Positions 23,677 through 32,634 of a stretch of 60,827 nt of DNA are shown here, piece after piece. The first letter of the stretch is position 1. Each line of letters begins with the position of its first letter. The DNA is from Flavobacteriales bacterium UBA7690 (GTDB lineage: Bacteria > Bacteroidota > Bacteroidia > Flavobacteriales_F > PHOS-HE28). Location: NCBI GenBank assembly GCA_002482775.1, contig DLGQ01000034.1, positions 36,308 to 97,134 of the forward strand, given 5' to 3'. Position numbers and translations under genes: made by a program. Under the pieces are notes generated by a model. That model searched no databases and had not been told where the DNA came from. It worked only from the letters and a program-made list of their open reading frames with translations.

Positions 23677-24738
23677 TCAATCACGTGTTTTCGACTTGCT
23701 GTTGAACGGGTTCGGGTTCACGAAACGAAGCGTGAGCTCGAAGGCGCCATTCCCGTTGCTGGCCTTGGACAGGTCGCTGGTGTTGAGGTCGTAGCTGAGT
23801 CCCATGGCCATTTGTCCGAACTCCACCAGCGCAGCGATCGCCACCGCATCCTTCGCGCGCAACACCGGCCCTAGGGAGAACGCCGAGCCCTTGTTGATGC
23901 CTGTGACCTTGGATGTGGGACTGAGCACGTAGCGGAACATCGCGCTGGCGAGGAACTCCGACGAAGGACCTTGTTCGCTGTATTGGAAACCGGGCACCAC
24001 GGCCATGTTCCCGCCGCCCAACGGGATCCGTGCATTGCCGTGCAAAACCAACTTCGCGTTCATCTGTTCTTCCGCACCAAGGAAGGTGTAGGTGGGACGC
24101 GTGACGTGGAAGTAGCCGAAGCCCAACGTGGCCTGTGCGCTCTGGTTCGCCACCACATCGCTCGCGCCGGAGGTGCCGCTATAGTGCCATACGCCACCCA
24201 AGCCTAGGTCCACGAATGTGAACGACTGCGTGGCGAGCGATTCACCTGTGGGCAACTGCGCGTTGTATCCGCTGCCATCATATTGCTCGCCCCACTGGAG
24301 ACCGCTGGGGTCAACGCTGCGCTGACCAAAACCGCTGAGCAGACCGGCGCCGATGGTACTGTTCTGACCGGTCTTGAGGTGGTAAGCCAGGCTCAACCCA
24401 CCCTGCGCGGACTTCAGCTTGGCATCGCCCGCCTTGTCGCTGAAGAAGTTGATGCCGAACGCTAGGAAGCCCGCCTTGCCGCGCTTCTGCTTCAGCTGCA
24501 TGTCGTAGCTGAAGGCCGTGGTGGTGAAGGGCGTGGTCACGCTAGCCCACTGGTTGCGGTATTGCAGCACACCGCGCATATCGTGCCCGATGCCAGCCAT
24601 GGCCGGGCTTTGCAGCAACGGTTGCATAGCGTATTGGGTGAAGTGCACGTCCTGTGCGAACACCGCACCCCACGTGATCAACCCTGCACCTATCAGGGCA
24701 AGGATCCGCTCACTGCTAAAGTGTTGTCGTGTGGTCAT
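23677..24738 (-). CDS. PorP/SprF-family type IX secretion outer-membrane protein
   Basis: The 353-residue product has a signal peptide and the typical PorP/SprF opening D-V-H-F-T-Q-Y-A-M-Q-P-L-L-Q-S-P-A, with Y-R-N-Q-W and amphipathic strands of an outer-membrane barrel. SprF-like proteins are needed for secretion of particular type B sorting-domain proteins and are often encoded beside them, as here. The start at 24738 is set by the signal peptide and by an ECF-type promoter motif 41 nt upstream (24779-24808), which excludes the earlier ATGs. It forms an operon with the OmpA-like gene. Confidence 0.92.
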   Translation of the reverse strand: MTTRQHFSSERILALIGAGLITWGAVFAQDVHFTQYAMQPLLQSPAMAGIGHDMRGVLQYRNQWASVTTPFTTTAFSYDMQLKQKRGKAGFLAFGINFFSDKAGDAKLKSAQGGLSLAYHLKTGQNSTIGAGLLSGFGQRSVDPSGLQWGEQYDGSGYNAQLPTGESLATQSFTFVDLGLGGVWHYSGTSGASDVVANQSAQATLGFGYFHVTRPTYTFLGAEEQMNAKLVLHGNARIPLGGGNMAVVPGFQYSEQGPSSEFLASAMFRYVLSPTSKVTGINKGSAFSLGPVLRAKDAVAIAALVEFGQMAMGLSYDLNTSDLSKASNGNGAFELTLRFVNPNPFNSKSKTRD

Positions 24739-24778
24739 GGGCGGATGTGTTATGGTGGCTTGCGCTCGGTTCCAAGAT

Positions 24779-24808
24779 GATAACCCGGATAGCATGTTCA
24801 TGGTTGGG
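24779..24808 (-). promoter_or_regulatory. ECF-type promoter motif before the PorP/SprF-OmpA operon
   Basis: On the minus strand the sequence reads CCCAACC, 14 bases, then CGGGTTATC. It is identical in boxes and spacing to the elements at 26666, 30166, 32554 and 34853. Confidence 0.8.
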
Positions 24809-24835
24809 TCGATGATGGGGACATGGTGCATACGA

Positions 24836-26638
24836 TCATCGCATCAAGGTGATGTTCCCTTGCCGTTCCACACGTTCACCGTTGGACAGGGCGGCGCTCA
24901 GGTGGTAGACGAACACGGCCGGATCAAGTGGCTGACCGTTGAAATTACCATCCCAGCAAACCTTGGGATCGGTGCTCTCGAAGACCTTGTTGCCCCAGCG
25001 ATCGTAGATGCTGAATGACATGGACGTGATGCAGTCGGTGCCGTAAAGGCATTGAGCGTCGTTCTTGTCGCTGTTATTGGGACTGAAGGCGTTGGGGATG
25101 TAGAGGGCGCACTCGAGTGGCTCTGGTGGCTCCGGAGCTCCGTTCACCTTCAACTTGACCACCCACATATCGCGCCCACCGTGGTTGCCGGAGACATCGC
25201 CGTCAATGGATTCCGTGTAGCCGACCGCCACCAAGGCACCATCCTCCAGCTCAGCGCGCAGCACGGCCTGGTCCGCTCCTGATCCGCCAATGCACCGTTG
25301 CCAACCAAGGTCGCCTTGCTCGTTGATCTTCGCCAGCCACAGGTCCCGATCGCCATGATGTCCTTCGATGTTGCCGTCGCCAGAGAAGGTGGAACCGCAC
25401 AACAGGTAGCCGTCATCGGTGGGTGCCGCTAGAATACCCAGTTCGAACGCACTACCACCGAACGTCCGCTGCCAGAGCAGGTCGCCGTTGGCATTCACCT
25501 TGAGCACCCATATATCCTGACCACCCTGCGCACCGGTCACGTCCCCATCGTTCGAGTTCGCTGATGCCATTACCAGGAAACCTCCCTCCGCTGTGGTCAA
25601 CAGTTCGCTGGCTGTTTCATTCTGGGAACCACCGTACGTGCGTGTCCACAACAAGGTGCCTCCGCTGCTCACCTTCGCGATGAAGACGTCGTAGTTGCCG
25701 TGGTTCTCCTGGATATCACCGTCCGTTGACTTTGTGTGGCCGAGGACTGCGATATCCCCATCGGGCAACACGACCGCATCCATTCCTTGATCCTGGTCGC
25801 TTCCACCGATGGTGAGCGACCAGACGATGGCACCGGTTGCGTTCAACTTCACTAACCAACAATCATCCTCACCATGGTTGTTCACCACGTCCCCATCGTT
25901 CGACCGTATGTAGGCGAAGTTCACGACGTAGCCCCCATCCGGTGTTGGCAGCACGTTGATGCCGTATTCGGCTTCGCTGCCTCCCAATGTCCTGTTCCAT
26001 TCGATATCGCCCGCAGCGTCGAGCTTCACGATCCAATGGTCCTGCTCACCCGGGCCGTTGAGATCCGTGACGTCGCCGTCAACGGAGGTGGTCAAGCCAT
26101 GGAACATGAAGCCGCCGTCGGGGGTTTGACGGAGGTGCAGGATCGAGTTCTCACTACCGGAACCCCCATACGTGCGCTGCCAGAGCAGGGTGCCTTGGGC
26201 GGAGAGCTTCACCACCCAGGTGTCCTGGATGCCTTGTGTTCCGGTCACATCCCCGTCCGTGGAACCAGTGTTGCCCATCACATAGATCGAACCATCGGAA
26301 GCTTCGATGCAGGATACACCGAACTCGGCCTCTGAACCACCCAGTGCACGGCTCCATTGTACGGACCCGTTGGCATCGAGCTTGCTGACGAGGATGTCCA
26401 AGTTCCCATGATTATCGGGCACATCACCATCATTCGAATCGCTCCAGCCGATCACCACAAAGCCCCCGTCGGTCGTTCGCGTGAAACCCGGACCCGGATC
26501 GTCGAAGCCGCTCCCCCCGATACACCGTTGCCAGAGCACCTCGGTGGTGACCTGTGCGCACAGTGGATGTAAGGCCAGAAACAGAAGCATGAATGCCACC
26601 ATTCCGATCATTCGTCGCGTCCATCCTTTTTCGATCAT
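24836..26638 (-). CDS. Surface beta-propeller protein with type B T9SS sorting domain (copy 2)
   Basis: The 600-residue product has a signal peptide (cleaved near P-L-C-A-Q) and eight repeats of about 53 residues with the pattern L-x-W-x-R-x-x-G-G-S-x-x-D/E ... T-x-D-G-G-F ... S-x-D-G-D-V-x-x-x-H-G-x-x-D-x-W-V-x-K-L. A gliding-associated (CHU_C, type B) sorting domain follows, with Y-I-P-N-A-F-S-P-N and Y-D-R-W-G-N-K-V-F-E-S. It should be exported and held at the surface with the help of the PorP/SprF protein downstream. The start at 26638 lies 27 nt after the ECF-type -10 box; the ATG at 26662 would be nearly inside it. Confidence 0.9.
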   Translation of the reverse strand: MIEKGWTRRMIGMVAFMLLFLALHPLCAQVTTEVLWQRCIGGSGFDDPGPGFTRTTDGGFVVIGWSDSNDGDVPDNHGNLDILVSKLDANGSVQWSRALGGSEAEFGVSCIEASDGSIYVMGNTGSTDGDVTGTQGIQDTWVVKLSAQGTLLWQRTYGGSGSENSILHLRQTPDGGFMFHGLTTSVDGDVTDLNGPGEQDHWIVKLDAAGDIEWNRTLGGSEAEYGINVLPTPDGGYVVNFAYIRSNDGDVVNNHGEDDCWLVKLNATGAIVWSLTIGGSDQDQGMDAVVLPDGDIAVLGHTKSTDGDIQENHGNYDVFIAKVSSGGTLLWTRTYGGSQNETASELLTTAEGGFLVMASANSNDGDVTGAQGGQDIWVLKVNANGDLLWQRTFGGSAFELGILAAPTDDGYLLCGSTFSGDGNIEGHHGDRDLWLAKINEQGDLGWQRCIGGSGADQAVLRAELEDGALVAVGYTESIDGDVSGNHGGRDMWVVKLKVNGAPEPPEPLECALYIPNAFSPNNSDKNDAQCLYGTDCITSMSFSIYDRWGNKVFESTDPKVCWDGNFNGQPLDPAVFVYHLSAALSNGERVERQGNITLMR

Positions 26639-26665
26639 GGGGAGAGTGGCTTTTCCATTCACTTC

Positions 26666-26695
26666 GATAACCCGAAGCGCATCTGGTTGGTTGGG
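26666..26695 (-). promoter_or_regulatory. ECF-type promoter motif before propeller gene copy 2
   Basis: The minus strand carries CCCAACC, a 14-base spacer and CGGGTTATC. The element lies between the stop of the next upstream gene (26706) and the chosen start (26638). Confidence 0.8.
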
Positions 26696-26705
26696 TCGGG
26701 CCGTA

Positions 26706-28490
26706 TCATTTCAGCAGGCTTATGTTGCCCTGCCGTTCTACGATCTCACCGTTGTTCATCGTGGCACTGAGGTGGTAGACGAACACCGCGGGATCAAGTG
26801 GCTGACCGTTGAAGGTGCCATCCCAGCAGGTGTTGGGGTCGGTGCTCTCGAAGACCTTGTTGCCCCAGCGGTCGTAGATGCCCATGGTCATGGTGTTGAT
26901 GCAATCGAAGCCATACAGGCAATGAGCGTCGTTCTTGGTGCTGTTGTCCGGGCTGAGGGCGCTGGGGATGAAGAGGGCACATTCCGGCGACTCGATGGGT
27001 ACGTTCACCTTCAGCTTCACCACCCACATGTCCTGCACACCGTGGTTCCCGGACACATCACCATCGTTGGAATAGGTGTAGCCTATGGCTACGTATCCAC
27101 CATCGCTGGTCCTTGCTTGCATGTATCCCAGATCGGCATTCGATCCGCCGAGGCAACGTTGCCAGATGAGATCTCCGTTGGCCCCGACCTTAACGAACCA
27201 GAGGTCGCCTTCGCCATGGTTACCTACCACCGCTCCGTCATTGCTTTGGGTGACCCCGGTAAGCAAGAAACCTTCATCCTCCACATCGTACAAGAAGGTC
27301 CATTCAGTGAGGGAGCCACCGCACGAGCGTTGCCATTCCAGTGCACCGTTCTCTTGCACTTTCAAGAGCCAGACATCAGCCTCACCCTGATTGCTGGACA
27401 CGTCACCATCGCTCGATCTGGAGTAGCCAGCCAATAGGAATCCCCCATCGTCCGTTCGGATCATGCTTCGGCAGTCGTCGTCCATGGTGCCGCCGTAGGT
27501 GCGCAACCAGACCAGTGAGCCCGCGCTCGTGAGCTTCGCCAGGAACACGTCATATCCACCTTGGTTCAGCGCTATGTCCACATCGCTCGAAGCGGTACCT
27601 CCCATGAACAAGATATCGCCGTTGCTCAGCTCCAACATGTCGAACCCATTGTCCCGCTCTGTTCCGCCAACACAACGCGACCATAGGACACTTCCTGTTG
27701 AGCTCAACTTCACCAAACAACAATCCGTGTTGCCACGGTAGTTGGTGATGTCCCCATCAGTTGATTCCGTTTGTAGGATCACCAAGAAGCCTCCGTCCGC
27801 GGTCATGACCAACTTGCTGCCGGCGTCGAAGCCACTGCCTCCCAAGGCACGGCTCCAAACAACGGCCCCGGAACCGTCGATCTTCAAGACCCAATGATCC
27901 TGAGTGCCTCCATCATGGTAACCCACCACGTCCCCATCATTCGAGTTGGTGGTCAATTGCAGCAGGAAACCACCGTCCGCTGTTCCGAGCATCGTTCCGC
28001 CAAGCTCCACACCCGATCCACCGTAGGTGCGCTGCCAGATGATGTCACCAGCCGATGAGAGTTTGAGCACCCATAGATCCCGGTCGCCTTGGTTCGTGGT
28101 CAAGTCCCCATCCGTGGAATAGCTGTTGCCCGCGATCATGAAGGAGCCGTCCGCCGTCTCCAAACAGTCGAATCCAAATTCGGAGAGGGACCCGCCCAGA
28201 ACGCGCTTCCACTGCACCGTCCCGTCGGCATTCAGCTTGACGACGAACATGTCATCCGTGCCGTGGTTGTCCGCCATATCGCCATCATACGAAGTACCAA
28301 AGCCGATGCAGATGAAACCACCATCACTGGTGGATCGCAGCCTGTTGCCCCACTCCGCATCACTTCCACCGAGGCACCGTTGCCACTCCACCTCCGTAGT
28401 GACCTGTGCTTCCACTTTCAACGGGAACACGCCAACGATCATCGCAATGATCATGCTCCATTCGCGGATCCTGGACCTAGGCGTGTTCAT
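26706..28490 (-). CDS. Surface beta-propeller protein with type B T9SS sorting domain (copy 1)
   Basis: This 594-residue protein is a tandem paralogue of the one at 24836-26638: a signal peptide (V-F-P-L-K-V-E-A-Q), eight units with the same W-x-R-x-x-G-G-S ... D-G-D-V ... D-x-W-V-x-K-L pattern, and a C-terminal type B sorting domain that is almost the same in sequence (F-N-G-Q-P-L-D-P-A-V-F-V-Y-H-L-S-A). The start at 28490 is set by the signal peptide. The promoter element upstream (28517-28546) is the least conserved of the six. It is probably an adhesin or surface-layer component; ligands are unknown. Confidence 0.9.
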   Translation of the reverse strand: MNTPRSRIREWSMIIAMIVGVFPLKVEAQVTTEVEWQRCLGGSDAEWGNRLRSTSDGGFICIGFGTSYDGDMADNHGTDDMFVVKLNADGTVQWKRVLGGSLSEFGFDCLETADGSFMIAGNSYSTDGDLTTNQGDRDLWVLKLSSAGDIIWQRTYGGSGVELGGTMLGTADGGFLLQLTTNSNDGDVVGYHDGGTQDHWVLKIDGSGAVVWSRALGGSGFDAGSKLVMTADGGFLVILQTESTDGDITNYRGNTDCCLVKLSSTGSVLWSRCVGGTERDNGFDMLELSNGDILFMGGTASSDVDIALNQGGYDVFLAKLTSAGSLVWLRTYGGTMDDDCRSMIRTDDGGFLLAGYSRSSDGDVSSNQGEADVWLLKVQENGALEWQRSCGGSLTEWTFLYDVEDEGFLLTGVTQSNDGAVVGNHGEGDLWFVKVGANGDLIWQRCLGGSNADLGYMQARTSDGGYVAIGYTYSNDGDVSGNHGVQDMWVVKLKVNVPIESPECALFIPSALSPDNSTKNDAHCLYGFDCINTMTMGIYDRWGNKVFESTDPNTCWDGTFNGQPLDPAVFVYHLSATMNNGEIVERQGNISLLK

Positions 28491-28516
28491 GGGATTGGTA
28501 CCATCAAGCGCGACTG

Positions 28517-28546
28517 GAGAATGCGAATGAACGCTGCATGGTCGGG
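28517..28546 (-). promoter_or_regulatory. Degenerate ECF-type promoter motif before propeller gene copy 1
   Basis: The minus strand reads CCCGACC, 14 bases, CGCATTCTC. It keeps the exact spacing but differs from the other five sites at one base of the -35 box and three of the nine -10 positions, so activity may be weaker. Confidence 0.5.
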
Positions 28547-28598
28547 TGTCCAACACATGAGCTTCGTTGCGTATGACATCGTTCAGCCAGACCATGCG

Positions 28599-30116
28599 TC
28601 ATTCCTTTATGATGCGTGCGTGCAGTGAGCCTTCGGCATGCGTCACCAAGCAGAAATAGACCCCTGGGCTCAACGAGGATAGATCGATGCGTTCATTCAC
28701 AAGCTTTCCCTGCAAGACGATCGCGCCTGCGCTGTTGGTGATAACGGCCGTTGCATTCTGCCAAGCCAAGTTGCCCGGTACGCGCATGGTTGTTGTTCCG
28801 TGGGTCGGGTTGGGGAAAGCGAACGCCTCCACCGCTCGTGGACCTGCATCATTCACAGCGGCGGTAATAGCACCCTTCTCATTGGTGAACCGCGTAATGA
28901 GCGGTGCATAGCCGAAGAGTTCGCCGTTCTGCCATTTCACCACCTGGTCCATGGAGAGCACCTTTCCATCAGCCTGCAAGGTGGCACAATGGAAGTTGAT
29001 GCGCAGGTTGAAGCCATTGTCATCGATGGGCTGAACTCCTGGGTTGAACTCCGTATCCACCACCCCGGACTCATCCAAGCGGGTGAGGTACTTCGCACTC
29101 ATATACAAGTCCGCATCGTAGGTCTGTGCCAGGATGATGAGGCCACCGTTCGGCTCGATGAGAAGTTCATCCGGTGCCGAGTAGTAGTTCGGATCGGTAT
29201 CGCTCAGGTCCATATATCCGTCGGTTCCGAAGCTCGTATCCAACGCGCCATTCTCCAGCAGCTTGAAGAGGTAGGCGGGCCAACCCCAGGTGTTCGGTTG
29301 CAGGTAGATGGAATTGTCTCGCGCGATCGCGATGTCAATGATCCAGTTCTCCAAGGAATAGGCCGTCAGGTCGAGGGTATAGTTGAACGAGGCATCGATG
29401 GTACCATTGGTTCGGAAACGCCAGATGACGGCAGCTCCCAGACCATAGGATGCAAGTACGATACGTCCTGCGTTGTCGATCTCCATCAGCGGATAACTGA
29501 ACGGAGCCTCTGGCGTATACGCCACGCCGTTCGTACCAAAGGTCTCATCCGTAGTGAAGTCCTCGTTCAGCCGAATGACCTGGCCGTATCCTTCACCAGC
29601 GATGTAAGCGCCTTTACCGATGCAGATCCGACCTTGATCGTCCACGAGCATCTTGGCGAAACCAGCACCACCGTCGACTTCCACGTCGGTCCACGGCTGG
29701 AGCATCGCGCCGCTGAGGTCGATGGAACCGATCCGATAGGCATCTCCAGCGCCCGCGAGGATGTAGATCCTGCTCCCGTCGAGCGAGAGCGCTGCATCCT
29801 CGATCCCGCTGTTGGGGAACTCGAGAATGCCGTCCATATCAAAGTCGCTGACGAGCGAACCATTCTCATCCAACTTCATGATGAACGAGGAAGTGGCTCC
29901 GTTCATGGCGGAAAGAACGGGAAAGATCTTGCCGCCGACCTCCAGGATATCCACGGTGGTCACATCGGGTAGCTGCGGCATGAAACCGACTTGCCCATCG
30001 CCGCTGAAGGTGAGATCCAGCATACCGTTCTGGGCGATCGTACCGGTCACTGCGATAAGACCAGCACCGAGCAGGGAGATGCCGCGTTGGCGACTTGAAA
30101 TTCTTTCGCTGAACAT
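28599..30116 (-). CDS. Secreted delta-60-type repeat protein with type A T9SS sorting domain
   Basis: The 505-residue product has a signal peptide (G-A-G-L-I-A-V-T-G-T-I-A-Q) and delta-60-type beta-propeller repeats marked by L-D-x-S-F-G-T-D-G-Y, L-D-E-N-G-S-L and L-Q-A-D-G-K-V-L. The C-terminal ~80 residues form a type A sorting domain (F-P-N-P-T-H-G-T-T-T-M-R-V-P, L-S-P-G-V-Y-F-C-L). It is therefore exported by the type IX system but by a different signal class from its neighbours. It is preceded by the ECF-type element at 30166-30195, 50 nt from the start. No catalytic motif is seen. Confidence 0.9.
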   Translation of the reverse strand: MFSERISSRQRGISLLGAGLIAVTGTIAQNGMLDLTFSGDGQVGFMPQLPDVTTVDILEVGGKIFPVLSAMNGATSSFIMKLDENGSLVSDFDMDGILEFPNSGIEDAALSLDGSRIYILAGAGDAYRIGSIDLSGAMLQPWTDVEVDGGAGFAKMLVDDQGRICIGKGAYIAGEGYGQVIRLNEDFTTDETFGTNGVAYTPEAPFSYPLMEIDNAGRIVLASYGLGAAVIWRFRTNGTIDASFNYTLDLTAYSLENWIIDIAIARDNSIYLQPNTWGWPAYLFKLLENGALDTSFGTDGYMDLSDTDPNYYSAPDELLIEPNGGLIILAQTYDADLYMSAKYLTRLDESGVVDTEFNPGVQPIDDNGFNLRINFHCATLQADGKVLSMDQVVKWQNGELFGYAPLITRFTNEKGAITAAVNDAGPRAVEAFAFPNPTHGTTTMRVPGNLAWQNATAVITNSAGAIVLQGKLVNERIDLSSLSPGVYFCLVTHAEGSLHARIIKE

Positions 30117-30165
30117 GGTTGAGTGGTGGCTTGATGTGGAGATCGTGATCGCTGCACTTCACTAC

Positions 30166-30195
30166 ACTAACCCGTGAATGCGCAGTATGGTTGGG
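30166..30195 (-). promoter_or_regulatory. ECF-type promoter motif before the delta-60 repeat gene
   Basis: The minus strand reads CCCAACC, 14 bases, CGGGTTAGT. The -35 box and the first seven bases of the -10 box match the other sites exactly. Confidence 0.78.
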
Positions 30196-30227
30196 CCTTC
30201 GAACGAGAATTTCCGCGGTCCGATCCA

Positions 30228-32495
30228 CTATCGCACCAACGTGATGTTGCCCTGCCTTTCGAAACTCTCGCCACTGATCATCGTCGCGCTCAAGTGGTAC
30301 ACGAACACCGCCGGATCCAGCGGTTGGCCCTTGTGTGTGCCATCCCAACAGGCCTTGGGGTCCGTGCTCTCAAAGACCTTGTTGCCCCAGCGGTCGTAGA
30401 TGGAGAAGGTCATGGAGCTGATGCACTGCGAGCCTTGCACGCATTGCTGGTCGTTCATGCCGGATGCGTCCGGGCTGAAGGCGTTGGAAACGAAAATGTT
30501 CTCGGCAGCGCATGGCATTGGGGGTGGTTCGACGACCGTGATCATGACGCATGCCGTATCGGTGCCACAGCTGAAAAGACTGTCGCTGACAACCACACAA
30601 TACTCCGTTGTTTCCGTGGGGCTGGCGAGCGGGAATGTGCAGTCGGTGCAACTCAAGCCAGTGCTTGGGTACCAGCCATAGCTCGTCCCCGGCGAAGGAC
30701 TCAAGAGAACGCTCTGTCCTGATGTGATGCTCGAATCCGGAGTAGCCACCTCGGCAACAACAGGCGGCAGGGTGGAGAGAATGAGCGAATAGGTGTACAC
30801 CGAATCGCAAGCTCCCGCCACGACCAGCGTGTCCGAGTAGGTTCCTGGGGCGAACACCTCAACGCCGCTGGTAAGCATATAGGCCTCGCCTTCACAAAGC
30901 GTGATCTGAACATTCGAACCTGGTAGCGGGTCTATCACCACGTCGAACACGCGCACGGTATCGCAGCCGAGGCTGGAGAATATCGTGTCCGAATAGTTGC
31001 CCGAAGTGAAGACGGCGGTCCCGGAAGGTAGCGTGAATCCTTCATCGACGCAGCCGGTCACCAGACCTACGTTCACTAGGATGGGAGCGGCATCACCGGC
31101 ATCCACGGTGCATGGTACCGTGGTCACGCATCCGCTGGCATCGGTCACCGAAATGGTGTACTGGCCCAACGGAACATCAATGAAGATATTACTGCTCTGT
31201 GGGCCGTTGCCGATATCGTACTGGTAAGGTGCTTGACCGCCAAAATGATGAACTGTGACAGAGCCGCCCGTGCATGTTGCTGTTGGGATCGCGATCGTAC
31301 CCAACAACGGGCAGCTGCCCGGAACCGCCGACGGGTCAAGCTGCGTAAGCACCATTTGCGCAGCGGGATGCAAGAAGTTCGGCTGGTCCAGCCATATGGA
31401 ACCGCAAAGCGAACTGCCCGCCGCCCACAATGATCCATCCGACTTCACGATATAGGAGAACGTTTCACCCGCCATGATATCGATCACATCGGTTGCGATC
31501 AATGTGGGCGAGGGATAGGCCGCGGACAAGTTGTAGTTCCCGTAGACATAGGCGTTCATCTCCGCATCCAAGGCAAGGAAGTGGTTCCCATCCGTACAGC
31601 CGCTTATGGCTACGATATTGGACAAGCCCTGCACTAGCCGGGGAAGTGTATCGTTCAACTGATCACCATCACCGGTGTAACCTCCATGTCCCCACGTGTA
31701 AAGGTTGCCATCGGCGTCCAGGGCAGTTGCCGAATAGGTGGTGGTCTTCACATCTATGATCCTGGTAAGGCCAGGAATGGGCGTTGGTGTGGTGACGGTG
31801 TCCGGCAGTGAAGGGTCTCCAAGCAGCCCGTTCCAACTCGTTCCAAGAACGAGTAGTGTACTATCCGCAAGCAGCACATAACTTGAGAACAACCCCACCG
31901 CGACACGCACCGCTTCGCTCACACCGCTCATTTGAACAGGCGCCGTGGTGTTGCTCGCCAGCGTGCCGTCGCCGAATTGTCCGAATTCGTTGCTGCCGAT
32001 GCTCCAGACAGTCCCGTCTGTCTTAATGAAACTTGAACCCCGTGAACTTGCATCAACGAAGCTGACGTCCGTGATCACTTGTACTGGTGCAGATCCGCCG
32101 CCGATGCCGCCCCATACCCAACCCGTACCATCGTTCTTGATCACGCTCATCCAATAGCCGGTGCTGAAGTAGCGCACATCGGCCATACCGGGTATGGGGA
32201 CCGGCACACTCGAACATGTCGCGCCCGGACCATTTCCAAGTTCATCTACGTTATCTCCGCCCCAACCATACAATTGGTTGCTACTACTATCGCATGGGTC
32301 ACTGTAGCAAAGACTGAACGCACTGTAAGAACCAACCGTGTAGTTCGTAGGCCGATACCAAAGCCGCCCGCCAAAGCCATCGCCGATCATGCTGTTCTGG
32401 GCCACAGCCGGGGTGATGAGGCCAGGAAGAATAGCGATCAGGGAACGGATGTACCACCAGAACCTCGGGATCCATAGCGGAGAACGTCTGCTCAT
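30228..32495 (-). CDS. RCC1-repeat surface protein with type B T9SS sorting domain
   Basis: The 755-residue product starts at the Met (32495) preceding a signal peptide (L-I-A-I-L-P-G-L-I-T-P-A-V-A-Q). The first ~380 residues hold RCC1-type propeller blades (W-G-W/G-G-D-N-V-D-E-L-G-N-G, W-S-I-G-S-N-E-F-G-Q-F-G-D-G-T). After these come a SprB-like repeat segment (A-T-C-T-G-G-S-V-T-V), two C-E-G-E/C-V-D-E-type Ig-like modules and a type B sorting domain almost identical to those at 24836 and 26706. Blades of this type often bind partners or polymers. The earlier ATG at 32576 falls within the ECF-type promoter element and is rejected. Confidence 0.9.
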   Translation of the reverse strand: MSRRSPLWIPRFWWYIRSLIAILPGLITPAVAQNSMIGDGFGGRLWYRPTNYTVGSYSAFSLCYSDPCDSSSNQLYGWGGDNVDELGNGPGATCSSVPVPIPGMADVRYFSTGYWMSVIKNDGTGWVWGGIGGGSAPVQVITDVSFVDASSRGSSFIKTDGTVWSIGSNEFGQFGDGTLASNTTAPVQMSGVSEAVRVAVGLFSSYVLLADSTLLVLGTSWNGLLGDPSLPDTVTTPTPIPGLTRIIDVKTTTYSATALDADGNLYTWGHGGYTGDGDQLNDTLPRLVQGLSNIVAISGCTDGNHFLALDAEMNAYVYGNYNLSAAYPSPTLIATDVIDIMAGETFSYIVKSDGSLWAAGSSLCGSIWLDQPNFLHPAAQMVLTQLDPSAVPGSCPLLGTIAIPTATCTGGSVTVHHFGGQAPYQYDIGNGPQSSNIFIDVPLGQYTISVTDASGCVTTVPCTVDAGDAAPILVNVGLVTGCVDEGFTLPSGTAVFTSGNYSDTIFSSLGCDTVRVFDVVIDPLPGSNVQITLCEGEAYMLTSGVEVFAPGTYSDTLVVAGACDSVYTYSLILSTLPPVVAEVATPDSSITSGQSVLLSPSPGTSYGWYPSTGLSCTDCTFPLASPTETTEYCVVVSDSLFSCGTDTACVMITVVEPPPMPCAAENIFVSNAFSPDASGMNDQQCVQGSQCISSMTFSIYDRWGNKVFESTDPKACWDGTHKGQPLDPAVFVYHLSATMISGESFERQGNITLVR

Positions 32496-32553
32496 TGGGA
32501 GGTGGTATAAGGAATGCCGAAGGTCCCCGCAGGTGGGGTGCCTCGTCCACCAT

Positions 32554-32583
32554 GGTAACCCGGAAATGTGGTCCACGGTTGGG
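32554..32583 (-). promoter_or_regulatory. ECF-type promoter motif before the RCC1 gene
   Basis: The minus strand reads CCCAACC, 14 bases, CGGGTTACC. It lies 59 nt before the chosen start codon and after the stop of the anti-sigma candidate gene. Confidence 0.8.
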
Positions 32584-32634
32584 TGCGTTCAAAAGCCGCG
32601 GTCTATCCTGTCTTGACGGTATCCTTCAAAAGGA

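Noticed and set aside
25000..28400. Regular repeats at DNA level that could suggest a CRISPR or other repeat array
   Set aside because: The period (~160 nt) and pattern follow the protein repeats of the two propeller genes; there are no short identical repeats with unique spacers.
32496..32576. The first in-frame ATG of the RCC1 gene
   Set aside because: It would put 27 non-conserved residues before the signal peptide and lies within the promoter element.
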